From positions 62,001 through 126,000 of the forward strand of contig CALXZL010000004.1 of the NCBI GenBank assembly GCA_944393215.1: a stretch of DNA of 64,000 bases, written 5' to 3'. The notes beneath the pieces were generated by a model. The model did not search any database. It was not told the origin of the DNA and saw only the letters and a program-made list of their open reading frames with translations. This document shows positions 35,708-43,988 of this stretch, piece by piece. The first letter of the stretch is position 1. Every line of letters starts with the position of its first letter. Made by a program: the position numbers and the translations under genes. The stretch is from an uncultured Alphaproteobacteria bacterium. GTDB lineage: Bacteria; Pseudomonadota; Alphaproteobacteria; RF32; CAG-239.

Positions 35708-36548
35708 TGGTAATAATGCCCTCCAAACCATAATCAACAATCCGAACATACTCCAAACTATTTAAGTTGCTGTAGGGTTTAACGGTAACATTATTTTTTT
35801 CAACCGATGCAATCTGCCCGACCGGCAAACCGGAAGGGAAAACACCGGCAACACCTGAAGTAATGATACGGTCACCGATATTAAGCTCTGCATCAAGCGG
35901 AATAAAGACCATCTTTGGAATTGATGTATTATCACCGGCCAAAATACCTCTGACTCTGTTTTTTTCAACCATAACCGGAATACGAGAGTTAATATCGGTA
36001 ATCAGCAAAATTTTAGAATACATATTACCAACCTTATCAATACGCCCGACAACACCCCGATCACTTAAAGCAACCTGACCTTTTTTTATTGCATTTGAAT
36101 TTCCGGTATAAGCAATTACCGAGTGAGAGAAGGCATCCCCTTCTTCGGCAATAATTCTTGCCGTAATATATCTGGCTTCCGGAGGCGACACATAATTCAG
36201 CAAATTAGCTAATAATTTATTTTCCACCTCCAGCACCTTCATTTTATCATAAAGGTTTAAGAGCTTTTTATTCTCCTCTCGCAAGTTCTGATTATCTTTG
36301 TAAACTTCTTTAATTTCGCCAAAATAATCATAAACACTGGCAATGGCACGAGCCGGCACAACCAACAAATCAACTATAGGACTAACAAGATCCGTAGCCA
36401 AAGAAGAAGTCTTTTCCAAGATAACGCTTTCGGTTTTATTTAAAAGCATCAACGCAAAGGCAGTAAGAAACAAAATAACAATCGCAAATTTTTTTGCCAA
36501 GATGCGAATATAACTCAAATGAATAAACAAACTTCTGCGACGTTTCAT
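35700..36548 (-). CDS. mreC: Rod shape-determining protein MreC
   Basis: MreC is a periplasmic scaffold that activates PBP2/RodA. The start at 36548 (MKRRRSLFIH) gives 282 residues; a further in-frame ATG at 36608 falls in the loop of an inverted repeat and is rejected. It has one N-terminal membrane helix (IVILFLTAFALMLL), a coiled coil (~65-105, EIKEVYKDNQNLREENKKLLNLYDK region), then the beta-rich core with SPPEARYITARII, GQVALSDRGVVGRI and GDRIITSGVAGVFPSGLPVG. It ends in TAG overlapping mreD. It is separated from mreB by 100 bp carrying a hairpin. Confidence 0.94.
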   Translation of the reverse strand: MKRRRSLFIHLSYIRILAKKFAIVILFLTAFALMLLNKTESVILEKTSSLATDLVSPIVDLLVVPARAIASVYDYFGEIKEVYKDNQNLREENKKLLNLYDKMKVLEVENKLLANLLNYVSPPEARYITARIIAEEGDAFSHSVIAYTGNSNAIKKGQVALSDRGVVGRIDKVGNMYSKILLITDINSRIPVMVEKNRVRGILAGDNTSIPKMVFIPLDAELNIGDRIITSGVAGVFPSGLPVGQIASVEKNNVTVKPYSNLNSLEYVRIVDYGLEGIITNE

Positions 36549-36577
36549 ACAGCACTCATAACCCAAAAAAATTAAAC

Positions 36578-36634
36578 AAGAGGTTCGTTCTGTCTTTGTC
36601 TTAAACAATCTGACAAAATAAGAACGAACCTCTT
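36578..36634 (-). terminator. Long inverted repeat between mreB and mreC (attenuator or partial terminator)
   Basis: The arms AAGAGGTTCGTTCT (36578-36591) and AGAACGAACCTCTT (36621-36634) are perfectly complementary over 14 bp with a 29-base loop. On the minus strand the hairpin is followed by GTTTAATTTTTTT, so it could end or attenuate transcripts after mreB and lower mreCD-mrdA-rodA expression, or act as an mRNA-stability or processing element. Confidence 0.65.
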
Positions 36635-36648
36635 AAAGATAAGACGGA

Positions 36649-37713
<1,065 letters not shown>

Positions 37714-37760
37714 TTAATTATTAGTTTATTTTTATAACCATACATATCGAAGTGCAACAA

Positions 37761-38687
37761 TTATAATCTTTTTTTAACATCATTTATTAAATTTTTTTGA
37801 CCATAGTAACACTCCTTGGTATAGACATCGGCAAACAACTTATTTGCGAACCAAGTTTTTTGCCGTTTGGCATACTGTCTGGTGTGCAATTTTCCCAAAG
37901 CCACGGCTTCATCCAAAGAGCATTCCCCATGGATAAACATCATTAATTCAGGCACGCCCAATGCCTTCATGGCAGGCAATGTATCGGGCAATTTTTGTTC
38001 TGCCAACTTTACAACCTCTGCCAAAGCCCCTTGTTGAATCATTTGATCAAATCTGGAAAAGCATCTCTGATCCAACTCTTCACGTTGCGGGAGCAGTTTT
38101 ACGGTAACAAATTGTCCTTCGGGAAGTTTTTTAATCATGGGCTGAGACTGCCATACCGAAAGGGGAATTCCCGTTTGCAAAAAGATACCGTAAGCACGAA
38201 AAATTCTGGTTGTATCACCGGGCTGGATTCTGGATGCCGTTTTAGGATCAACCTCTTCCAATTTATCATACATATTTCGCAGTCCGATTTCTCGGCACAA
38301 GAGGCGTAATTTTTCACGTGTTTCGAGCGAATTTTCAGGAACCGTTGTTGTTCCGTAGATTAAATTGTTAATATATAATCCGGTTCCGCCGACCACGACC
38401 GGAATCTTTTTTGCTTGCCAACAAGCATGAATTTTTTCCACGGCTTTATCAAGCCACTCAACCACCGTACCGTTATGCGAAGCATCATAAATCTGATAAA
38501 GATGATGAGGAACCGTAGCCATATCCTTAGGTGTTGGGCAAGCAGACAAAATCGGAATATCTTTATAAACCTGCATTGAATCGGCATTAATAATTTCGCC
38601 GTTACAAGCTAAAGCAATATCGATTGCCAATGCCGATTTTCCCGACGCCGTAGGACCGGCAACGACAACGACCTTATTTTTCTGCAT
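37761..38687 (-). CDS. miaA: MiaA, tRNA dimethylallyltransferase
   Basis: MiaA adds an isopentenyl group to A37 of tRNAs reading UNN codons. The start at 38687 is chosen since GGAG lies 9 bases upstream and the ATG overlaps the end of ddl by 14 bases; it gives 308 residues. Visible are the P-loop AGPTASGKSALAID (res ~10-23), the substrate motif INADSMQVYKDIP, GGTGLYINNLIYG, DTTRIFRAYGIF, and the C-terminal RQYAKRQKTWF that precedes the tRNA-binding end. It forms a two-gene unit with ddl. Confidence 0.97.
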   Translation of the reverse strand: MQKNKVVVVAGPTASGKSALAIDIALACNGEIINADSMQVYKDIPILSACPTPKDMATVPHHLYQIYDASHNGTVVEWLDKAVEKIHACWQAKKIPVVVGGTGLYINNLIYGTTTVPENSLETREKLRLLCREIGLRNMYDKLEEVDPKTASRIQPGDTTRIFRAYGIFLQTGIPLSVWQSQPMIKKLPEGQFVTVKLLPQREELDQRCFSRFDQMIQQGALAEVVKLAEQKLPDTLPAMKALGVPELMMFIHGECSLDEAVALGKLHTRQYAKRQKTWFANKLFADVYTKECYYGQKNLINDVKKRL

Positions 38688-39612
38688 GTGGCTCAACTCC
38701 TGATTCAAAGGGGCGACAAGAGGCATTTTCAACCAGACGAGCACATAATTCTTCATAACTGATGCCGCAAAATTTGGCTTGTTCCGGAACCAGAGACAAA
38801 GGTGTCATTCCCGGAGCGGTATTAATTTCAAGTAAGACCACCCCGTCTTTTTCATTATAACGAAAATCGCATCTTGAAAGCATGGAACAACCAAGTTTTT
38901 GATGCAATTTTTCGGCATATTTCTTACAAGTTTGAGTTACTTGTTCAGAAATGGGAGCAGGCAAAACATGTTGTGTCATCCCGTCTGTATATTTGGCTTT
39001 ATAATCATAGAAACCGGATTTAGGCATCATTTCCGTCACGGCTAAGGCACAACCGTCCAAAACGGCACAAGTCAATTCATGCCCGTCAATAAATTCTTCA
39101 ACAATGATTTCTTTATCACCTTCATCATAAAAAACTTTTTGAGCATCCTCCGCGTTTTTAACAATAAACACGCCGACGCTGGAACCGTCACAAGCCGGTT
39201 TAACCACATAAGGCATTTTAATTTGAGTGCCGAATTTTTGATATTCGGCAAAAGTTTTTTCTTCCCCCTTGGCAACTTTAATACCGTAATGTTCGCACAC
39301 AAGTTTGGTCAAAGTTTTATCCATCCCCAAAACGGAAGCCTTCATCCCCGAGTGGGTATAAGGAATTTGCAACAAATCCAAAAGAGCTTGGATTTCACCG
39401 TCTTCACCCCAATTTCCGTGCAAAGCATTAAAAACGACATCAGGTTTTTCTCTTTGCAAAATATCAATAAATTCCGATACCTTATTGAGAACAAACGGCA
39501 ATACGGAATATCCTGCGTGTTGCAAAGCCTCACACACGCCCCTTCCGCTAACCAGGCTGACTTCACGTTCTGATGAAAATCCGCCCATAACAACTAAAAC
39601 TTTTTTCTTCAT
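38674..39612 (-). CDS. ddl: D-alanine--D-alanine ligase
   Basis: Ddl makes the D-Ala-D-Ala dipeptide for peptidoglycan precursors. The 312-residue ATP-grasp protein has VVMGGFSSEREVSLVSGRG at the N-terminus, VFNALHGNWGEDGEIQ, PYTHSGMKASVLGMDKTLTK, PYVVKPACDGSSVGVF, and the metal-binding LLEINTAPGMTPLSLVP. It is normally found between murB and ftsQ in alphaproteobacterial dcw clusters; here it sits with miaA about 27 kb away, part of the dispersal of mur genes. Confidence 0.97.
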   Translation of the reverse strand: MKKKVLVVMGGFSSEREVSLVSGRGVCEALQHAGYSVLPFVLNKVSEFIDILQREKPDVVFNALHGNWGEDGEIQALLDLLQIPYTHSGMKASVLGMDKTLTKLVCEHYGIKVAKGEEKTFAEYQKFGTQIKMPYVVKPACDGSSVGVFIVKNAEDAQKVFYDEGDKEIIVEEFIDGHELTCAVLDGCALAVTEMMPKSGFYDYKAKYTDGMTQHVLPAPISEQVTQTCKKYAEKLHQKLGCSMLSRCDFRYNEKDGVVLLEINTAPGMTPLSLVPEQAKFCGISYEELCARLVENASCRPFESGVEPHAEK

Positions 39613-39694
39613 TGCTATTATTTTCCTTTATAGAATAAATTTTTATGTTAATATAGCTCGCAAGTTTTGAATTTTTATTAAAATAAGGAAAAAA

Positions 39695-40474
39695 ATGAAA
39701 AAAAAAGTTTTAACCTTTTTCTTTTTAATGATACTAACATCGACGGCACGTGCCACAACAATAGAACACAACTTCACGGCTATTTTAGGCATATTTAATG
39801 CCAGTGACACAACCTTCACTTATTCATTAACCCCTCAAGATTATGCCATCCGCTCAGAAGTAAGAACCGCAGGTCTTTTTGATACCTTATATCCGTTTAA
39901 AGCCGTTTACTCGACCACCGGAAAAATCAACGAGCAAGATTTTGAAACCACCAGCTATAAATATACATCACAATCACGCTTTACCAAACGCACCAAAGAG
40001 CTTGTATATAATAACAACGGCGAACCCGTATATCGTTTGAGTTCCAAAAATGATAAAAGCAAAAAGGTTGAAATCACACCTGACCTCAACAATAAAGATA
40101 CCACGGATTTACAAACCGTTTTTGCCAAATTGGCTAAACAATATAATGAGCTCAAATTTTGCGATTCGCGGATGGAAGTTTTTGATGGGAAGCGCCGTTT
40201 TGACGTAATATTTAAGGATGAAGGCGAAGATGAACTCACCGCCAACGAATACTCCCCCTTTAAAGGAAATGCCAAAAAATGCTCCATGTACATTGATAAA
40301 CTCAACTCCAAAGATGATGATTTAATGTGGGAATTAACCTCCAAACATCCGGTATATTTCTGGATAATGGAAGATAAAGAAAGCAAGCTTCCTTTTATTG
40401 CTCGTGTATCTGTAGAAGACACGCCCTTAGGCAGATTGGACGTATATACCCAAAACATTTCGATTAAGGATTAA
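39695..40474 (+). CDS. DUF3108 domain-containing periplasmic protein
   Basis: The 259-residue protein has a signal peptide (FFFLMILTSTARA-TT), followed by a beta-rich chain. The opening IEHNFTAILGIFNASDTTFTYSLTPQDYAIRSEVRTAGLFDTLYPF pattern and the C-terminal DTPLGRLDVYTQNISI match DUF3108, a periplasmic lipocalin-like family of unknown function. TAAGGAAA precedes the ATG. trhP follows by 4 bp, so the two are probably one transcript. No catalytic residues are apparent. Confidence 0.8.
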   Translation: MKKKVLTFFFLMILTSTARATTIEHNFTAILGIFNASDTTFTYSLTPQDYAIRSEVRTAGLFDTLYPFKAVYSTTGKINEQDFETTSYKYTSQSRFTKRTKELVYNNNGEPVYRLSSKNDKSKKVEITPDLNNKDTTDLQTVFAKLAKQYNELKFCDSRMEVFDGKRRFDVIFKDEGEDELTANEYSPFKGNAKKCSMYIDKLNSKDDDLMWELTSKHPVYFWIMEDKESKLPFIARVSVEDTPLGRLDVYTQNISIKD

Positions 40475-40478
40475 TAAG

Positions 40479-41876
40479 ATGCTAGATAAAGCAGAATTAC
40501 TTTTGCCGGCAGGTTCACTGGTCAAATTAAAAACCGCCATATTATACGGAGCGGATGCCGTTTATGCCGGCACGCCGGATATGTGTTTAAGAGCACAATC
40601 CAAATTTACGCTTGAAGAATTAGAAGAAGGTATTGATTTTGTGCATGCGCATGGCAAGAAAATTTACCTGACTTTAAATCTGTTCATGCACAACCGAGAT
40701 GTCGAAAAGCTCCCGACTTTTATTGAAACCTTAAGACACCTCCATCCTGACGGCGTTTTAATTGCTGATCCCGGCGTTTTTCAATATGTAAAAGACAACG
40801 CCCCCGAACTTAACTTATTTGTTTCAACCCAAGCCAACATTTGTTCATGGCAAGCAGTTAAATTTTGGCAAAATCAAGGAGCCAAACTCTGTGTTTTAGG
40901 CAGAGAAGTCACCTTTGAAGAAATGAAGGAAATAAGAGAAAAGTGTCCCGATATTTTATTGGAATGCTTCATGCACGGCGCGATGTGCATGTCTTATTCT
41001 GGACGCTGTCTGATTTCTAACTATTTAGCCGATCGCTCAGCCAACCAAGGCAAATGTGCGCACTGTTGCCGCTGGCACTACAAATTGCACTTACGTTTAA
41101 AAGACGGAACGATAAAAGAACTCATAATCGACGAACATAACAAAGACAGCTTTGAATTTTTGTTGGAAGAAGAATTCCGCCCCGGAGAATATTTTGAGGT
41201 TATGGAAGATGAACACGGTGGTTATATGCTCAATTCCAAAGACATGTGTTTGATGCCGCGCCTGCCCGACTTATTAAGTATTGGTATGGACTCTCTCAAA
41301 GTTGAGGGTAGAAACAAAACCGAATATTATGCGGCAACCGTAGCCCGCACTTATCGCCAAGCCATTGACGATTGGTATAGCTCTCCCGATACGTGGGATT
41401 ATAACAAATATATGCCGGATTTATACACCTTGCAAAATCGCGGCTATTGTCTGGGTTTTCACGACGGCAAATTAACCAACATCAGCCAAAATTATGAATA
41501 TACGAGAACTCTGGGTGATTGGCTTTTCGCCGGTTCAATCGTTGAGTGGCAAGGAGATGACGCCGTATTTGAAATCCGAAATTATATTAATGCCGGTGAA
41601 GAGATTGAGTTTTTGATTCCAAATTCTTTGGAAAACATCACACTAAAATTAGATGAGTTTGAAGATTCTGCAACGGGAGAGATAACCCCGAAAGTTTCTG
41701 CCGGACAAGAGAAAAAGATAAGAATCAAACCAAATAGTTGGAATCGACCGATTGCAGAAATCAAAAAACTCTTACCGCAATACGCCATTGCCCGCAAATT
41801 TGCCCCCTTAAAAGGAGAAAATGCGGCTATGTTACAGCATAAAAAAGAAGAATTTAAAACCTTATGCAACAAATAA
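40479..41876 (+). CDS. trhP: U32-family protein TrhP (tRNA C5-uridine hydroxylation)
   Basis: This is a 465-residue peptidase-U32 family protein that in E. coli (YegQ/TrhP) takes part in prephenate-dependent 5-hydroxyuridine formation at tRNA position 34. Visible are ELLLPAGSLVKLKTAILYGADAVYAG at the start and the Cys-rich signature ECFMHGAMCMSYSGRCLISNY followed by NQGKCAHCCRW. The C-terminal ~150 residues form the second domain that separates YegQ-type proteins from the shorter UbiU/UbiV. The Cys spacing suits an iron-sulfur cluster. It is the only such gene here and ends at a terminator. Confidence 0.88.
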   Translation: MLDKAELLLPAGSLVKLKTAILYGADAVYAGTPDMCLRAQSKFTLEELEEGIDFVHAHGKKIYLTLNLFMHNRDVEKLPTFIETLRHLHPDGVLIADPGVFQYVKDNAPELNLFVSTQANICSWQAVKFWQNQGAKLCVLGREVTFEEMKEIREKCPDILLECFMHGAMCMSYSGRCLISNYLADRSANQGKCAHCCRWHYKLHLRLKDGTIKELIIDEHNKDSFEFLLEEEFRPGEYFEVMEDEHGGYMLNSKDMCLMPRLPDLLSIGMDSLKVEGRNKTEYYAATVARTYRQAIDDWYSSPDTWDYNKYMPDLYTLQNRGYCLGFHDGKLTNISQNYEYTRTLGDWLFAGSIVEWQGDDAVFEIRNYINAGEEIEFLIPNSLENITLKLDEFEDSATGEITPKVSAGQEKKIRIKPNSWNRPIAEIKKLLPQYAIARKFAPLKGENAAMLQHKKEEFKTLCNK

Positions 41877-41896
41877 GACTTTGTTTTTACTAAAAG

Positions 41897-41920
41897 AAGA
41901 GCCATTTTGCGGCTCTTTTT
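41897..41920 (+). terminator. Terminator after trhP
   Basis: The 7-bp stem AAGAGCC / GGCTCTT has a 7-base loop and is followed by a run of T. It lies 20 bp after the trhP stop. Confidence 0.82.
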
Positions 41921-42020
41921 TTTCATTACATTACTAATTGACAAATTTTGTCTATAGGAATAAGCTACACCAATATTTATATTTTTTTATTTTATTGTTT
42001 AACTTATTATTTAAAAAGCT

Positions 42021-42575
42021 ATGGAAGAAAAAAAATTAATCCATTATGAAGGCAAGATTTTTTTGCTTGACGGTGAGAAATTAATTGAAGCAGAAACTCA
42101 ACAAGAAGAACAATCATTGCGTTACAAATACGTACGCAATTACAGTAATGACGAAATCTGCTATGTCATAATCGGCAACCGCTTCTTTGAATGGAACAAA
42201 CCCAACAAAGCAGCACGAGAGTTAACGGTCGCAACCCTGTGCCAAAACTCCAGGTTTACCTATTATTACACAAAAGGAGATACCAATATTGTATTTACCG
42301 TAAAAAAAGACGGCACAACTTTCGTTTTGGGAACCTGCTTTATTCCGATTTGCGATAATCTCTACAAAATTGGGAGATATGCTTATCAAATTGTTGACGG
42401 AGAAGTTGAAAAATTATGCGAGTGCGGAGATTTTGACACCGTAGGAATCAGGGTTGAAATAAGCGCGGAAGAAGAAGGAGTGAGCGAAATGCTGTCCTTT
42501 GAAAAAAGAGGAAATCGCTGGAAGAAAGTCAACCACTGGAGACCGGGGAACATCATTCCGCAAAAAAATGTATAA
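42021..42575 (+). CDS. Hypothetical protein, 184 residues
   Basis: This is a soluble protein without a signal peptide or membrane helix. It is predominantly beta, with a repeated pattern of short strands (LIHYEGKIFLLDGEKLIEAE; YAYQIVDGEVEKLCECGDF) and an acidic C-terminal third. Five cysteines are scattered without a metal-binding spacing. I recognise no family. It starts 145 bp after trhP, beyond that gene's terminator, and its stop overlaps the start of the next gene, so the two look co-translated. Confidence 0.65.
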   Translation: MEEKKLIHYEGKIFLLDGEKLIEAETQQEEQSLRYKYVRNYSNDEICYVIIGNRFFEWNKPNKAARELTVATLCQNSRFTYYYTKGDTNIVFTVKKDGTTFVLGTCFIPICDNLYKIGRYAYQIVDGEVEKLCECGDFDTVGIRVEISAEEEGVSEMLSFEKRGNRWKKVNHWRPGNIIPQKNV

Positions 42576-43146
42576 CCTTAATTCTCGTAATATTATGGAA
42601 TATCCTATAATTCGCAGCATAATGAAAATGACAGCCGGATCTATCTTTTTTCCGGTAGAAGTCAAAAAAATCTTTGCTGACCAAGAAGATCATGCAACAG
42701 CAGGAATTTGGTTCAAACTTTTAGAAAATGAGTTTTTGTGCCAATATATTTTGTGTCCGGAAATGATACCCAAAGCATTAAGCTCAAGTATAGATGCTCT
42801 GACAAAGCATGAAGAAATAAAAGAACAGATAGATAATACGGCATATGCCTATCTCATATATGGTCTGAAAAAATATGCCCACGTCTCTGCTCTTAGAAAA
42901 TTTTTTCAGCTGGAATTGGAAAAACGGACAAACAAAAATTTTAACAAAACTCAAAGCCAAAAGATTCACGATCATGTGGTCCAATGGTTAGAAAGAACTT
43001 TGGAAAAAGAATTCATGATAGAACATCAGGATGAAATATCAGATTTGTTCAAAATCATTATTTTCACCCGAAGTGATATCATGCAAGATCCAGACTTCTA
43101 CAACATGTTCTTCGAAAAGAGAGCGGACATTGTAGCATTTCTATAA
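42568..43146 (+). CDS. Hypothetical protein, 192 residues
   Basis: This is a largely helical, soluble protein. The ATG at 42568 overlaps the stop of the preceding gene (ATGTATAA) and is preferred; ATG 42595 and an upstream TTG at 42499 are alternatives, none with a strong ribosome-binding site, which fits translational coupling. Hydrophobic and charged residues alternate in helices (AYLIYGLKKYAHVSALRKFF; IHDHVVQWLERTLEKEFMIE). No family is recognised. With the 42021 gene it forms a two-gene unit ending at a terminator shared with convergent acyP. Confidence 0.6.
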   Translation: MYNLNSRNIMEYPIIRSIMKMTAGSIFFPVEVKKIFADQEDHATAGIWFKLLENEFLCQYILCPEMIPKALSSSIDALTKHEEIKEQIDNTAYAYLIYGLKKYAHVSALRKFFQLELEKRTNKNFNKTQSQKIHDHVVQWLERTLEKEFMIEHQDEISDLFKIIIFTRSDIMQDPDFYNMFFEKRADIVAFL

Positions 43147-43160
43147 TGCCTCAATTTCAT

Positions 43161-43198
43161 AAAAAAGAGGAGCACTATAACCGGTGCCCCTCTTTTTT
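43161..43198. terminator. Bidirectional terminator before acyP
   Basis: The stem A6-GAGG-A-GCAC / GTGC-C-CCTC-T6 has one A-C mismatch and a short loop. It sits between the 42568 gene and convergent acyP and has T-runs on both strands. Confidence 0.85.
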
Positions 43199-43487
43199 AT
43201 ACCCTTTTAAAAACTCCGTCTTCAATCGGCGGCAAAAAACTGCTGATGCGTCCGACCACAAACTCCACCTTATCCACGCGAGAATAAGGCGAACCTTTTT
43301 GGCAAGCCACAATCATGGCATCAATATTTTCCTCTTCTCCACGCATGGAAATTTCCACCGAGCCGTCGGCTTCGTTATGCACCCAACCGGAAATTCCGCC
43401 GATTTCACGAGCCTTATTAATAGCCCAATAGCGGAAACCCACACCTTGCACACGTCCTTTAATTTTGATAAGAACTTCTTTTATCAT
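43197..43487 (-). CDS. acyP: Acylphosphatase
   Basis: This small enzyme hydrolyses acyl phosphates. The 96-residue protein has the full signature IKGRVQGVGFRYWAI with the catalytic Arg, and GWVHNEADGSVEISMRGEEENID with the catalytic Asn, in the ferredoxin-like fold. Its ATG overlaps the stop of the ATP12-like gene by 4 bases (ATGA). It is the last gene of the rluC-asmA-ATP12-acyP run. With pta-ackA in the genome, acetyl phosphate is a possible substrate, but that is inference. Confidence 0.95.
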   Translation of the reverse strand: MIKEVLIKIKGRVQGVGFRYWAINKAREIGGISGWVHNEADGSVEISMRGEEENIDAMIVACQKGSPYSRVDKVEFVVGRISSFLPPIEDGVFKRV

Positions 43488-43987
43488 TTGGTTTTCAAAA
43501 ACTTTTCAATCTCGATCAAATCAGCTTTGGCTCTTTGACGGCTTTTTTCGGCATCTTCAACCTTGCCCCATTTTTCCGCCTGCCAAATTTCTTCTAAATA
43601 AGCTGCCTGAAAAGCCTGCTCGGCATTAATTTTGCCTTTGACTAAAGCCGCAGCCAGCAAAACCGAACGCATATCCAAAGCAGCCTTATAAAAGGCAATC
43701 AGTTCTTTATCGGAGAACTTTTCCAAATAACGTTTGAACGCCACACCAAACTTTTCTTCCTGATCAGGCACATCAATGGAAGTAGATGTTTTGAGCTGAA
43801 TATTAAGCTCTTGCCCGATCCAGCGCAAAACCGGAAACCAAAACTCATTTTGACGCGCCGTCAATTCGGGATTATCGTTCCAAAACAACAAAACATCCGT
43901 TTGTGCAAATTCGCACATTTTATCAATAATTTCCTGCTTATTAAGTGAGGCATCTTTCAAAGCAGCTTTAAGCTCTTCCGAAATCAT
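43484..43987 (-). CDS. ATP12-family F1-ATPase assembly chaperone (short form)
   Basis: ATP12 binds the alpha subunit of F1 during ATP synthase assembly; the family is limited to alphaproteobacteria and mitochondria. This 167-residue protein matches the C-terminal helical domain: CEFAQTDVLLFWNDNPELTARQNEFWFPVLRWIGQEL, then DKELIAFYKAALDMRSVLLAAALVKGKINAEQAFQAAYLEEIWQAEKWG, and a charged terminal helix. The usual N-terminal ~70-residue beta domain is missing, since its ATG has a perfect AGGAGG and starts one base after asmA. Either a naturally shortened form or a fragment. Confidence 0.82.
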   Translation of the reverse strand: MISEELKAALKDASLNKQEIIDKMCEFAQTDVLLFWNDNPELTARQNEFWFPVLRWIGQELNIQLKTSTSIDVPDQEEKFGVAFKRYLEKFSDKELIAFYKAALDMRSVLLAAALVKGKINAEQAFQAAYLEEIWQAEKWGKVEDAEKSRQRAKADLIEIEKFLKTK

Positions 43988-43988
43988 A

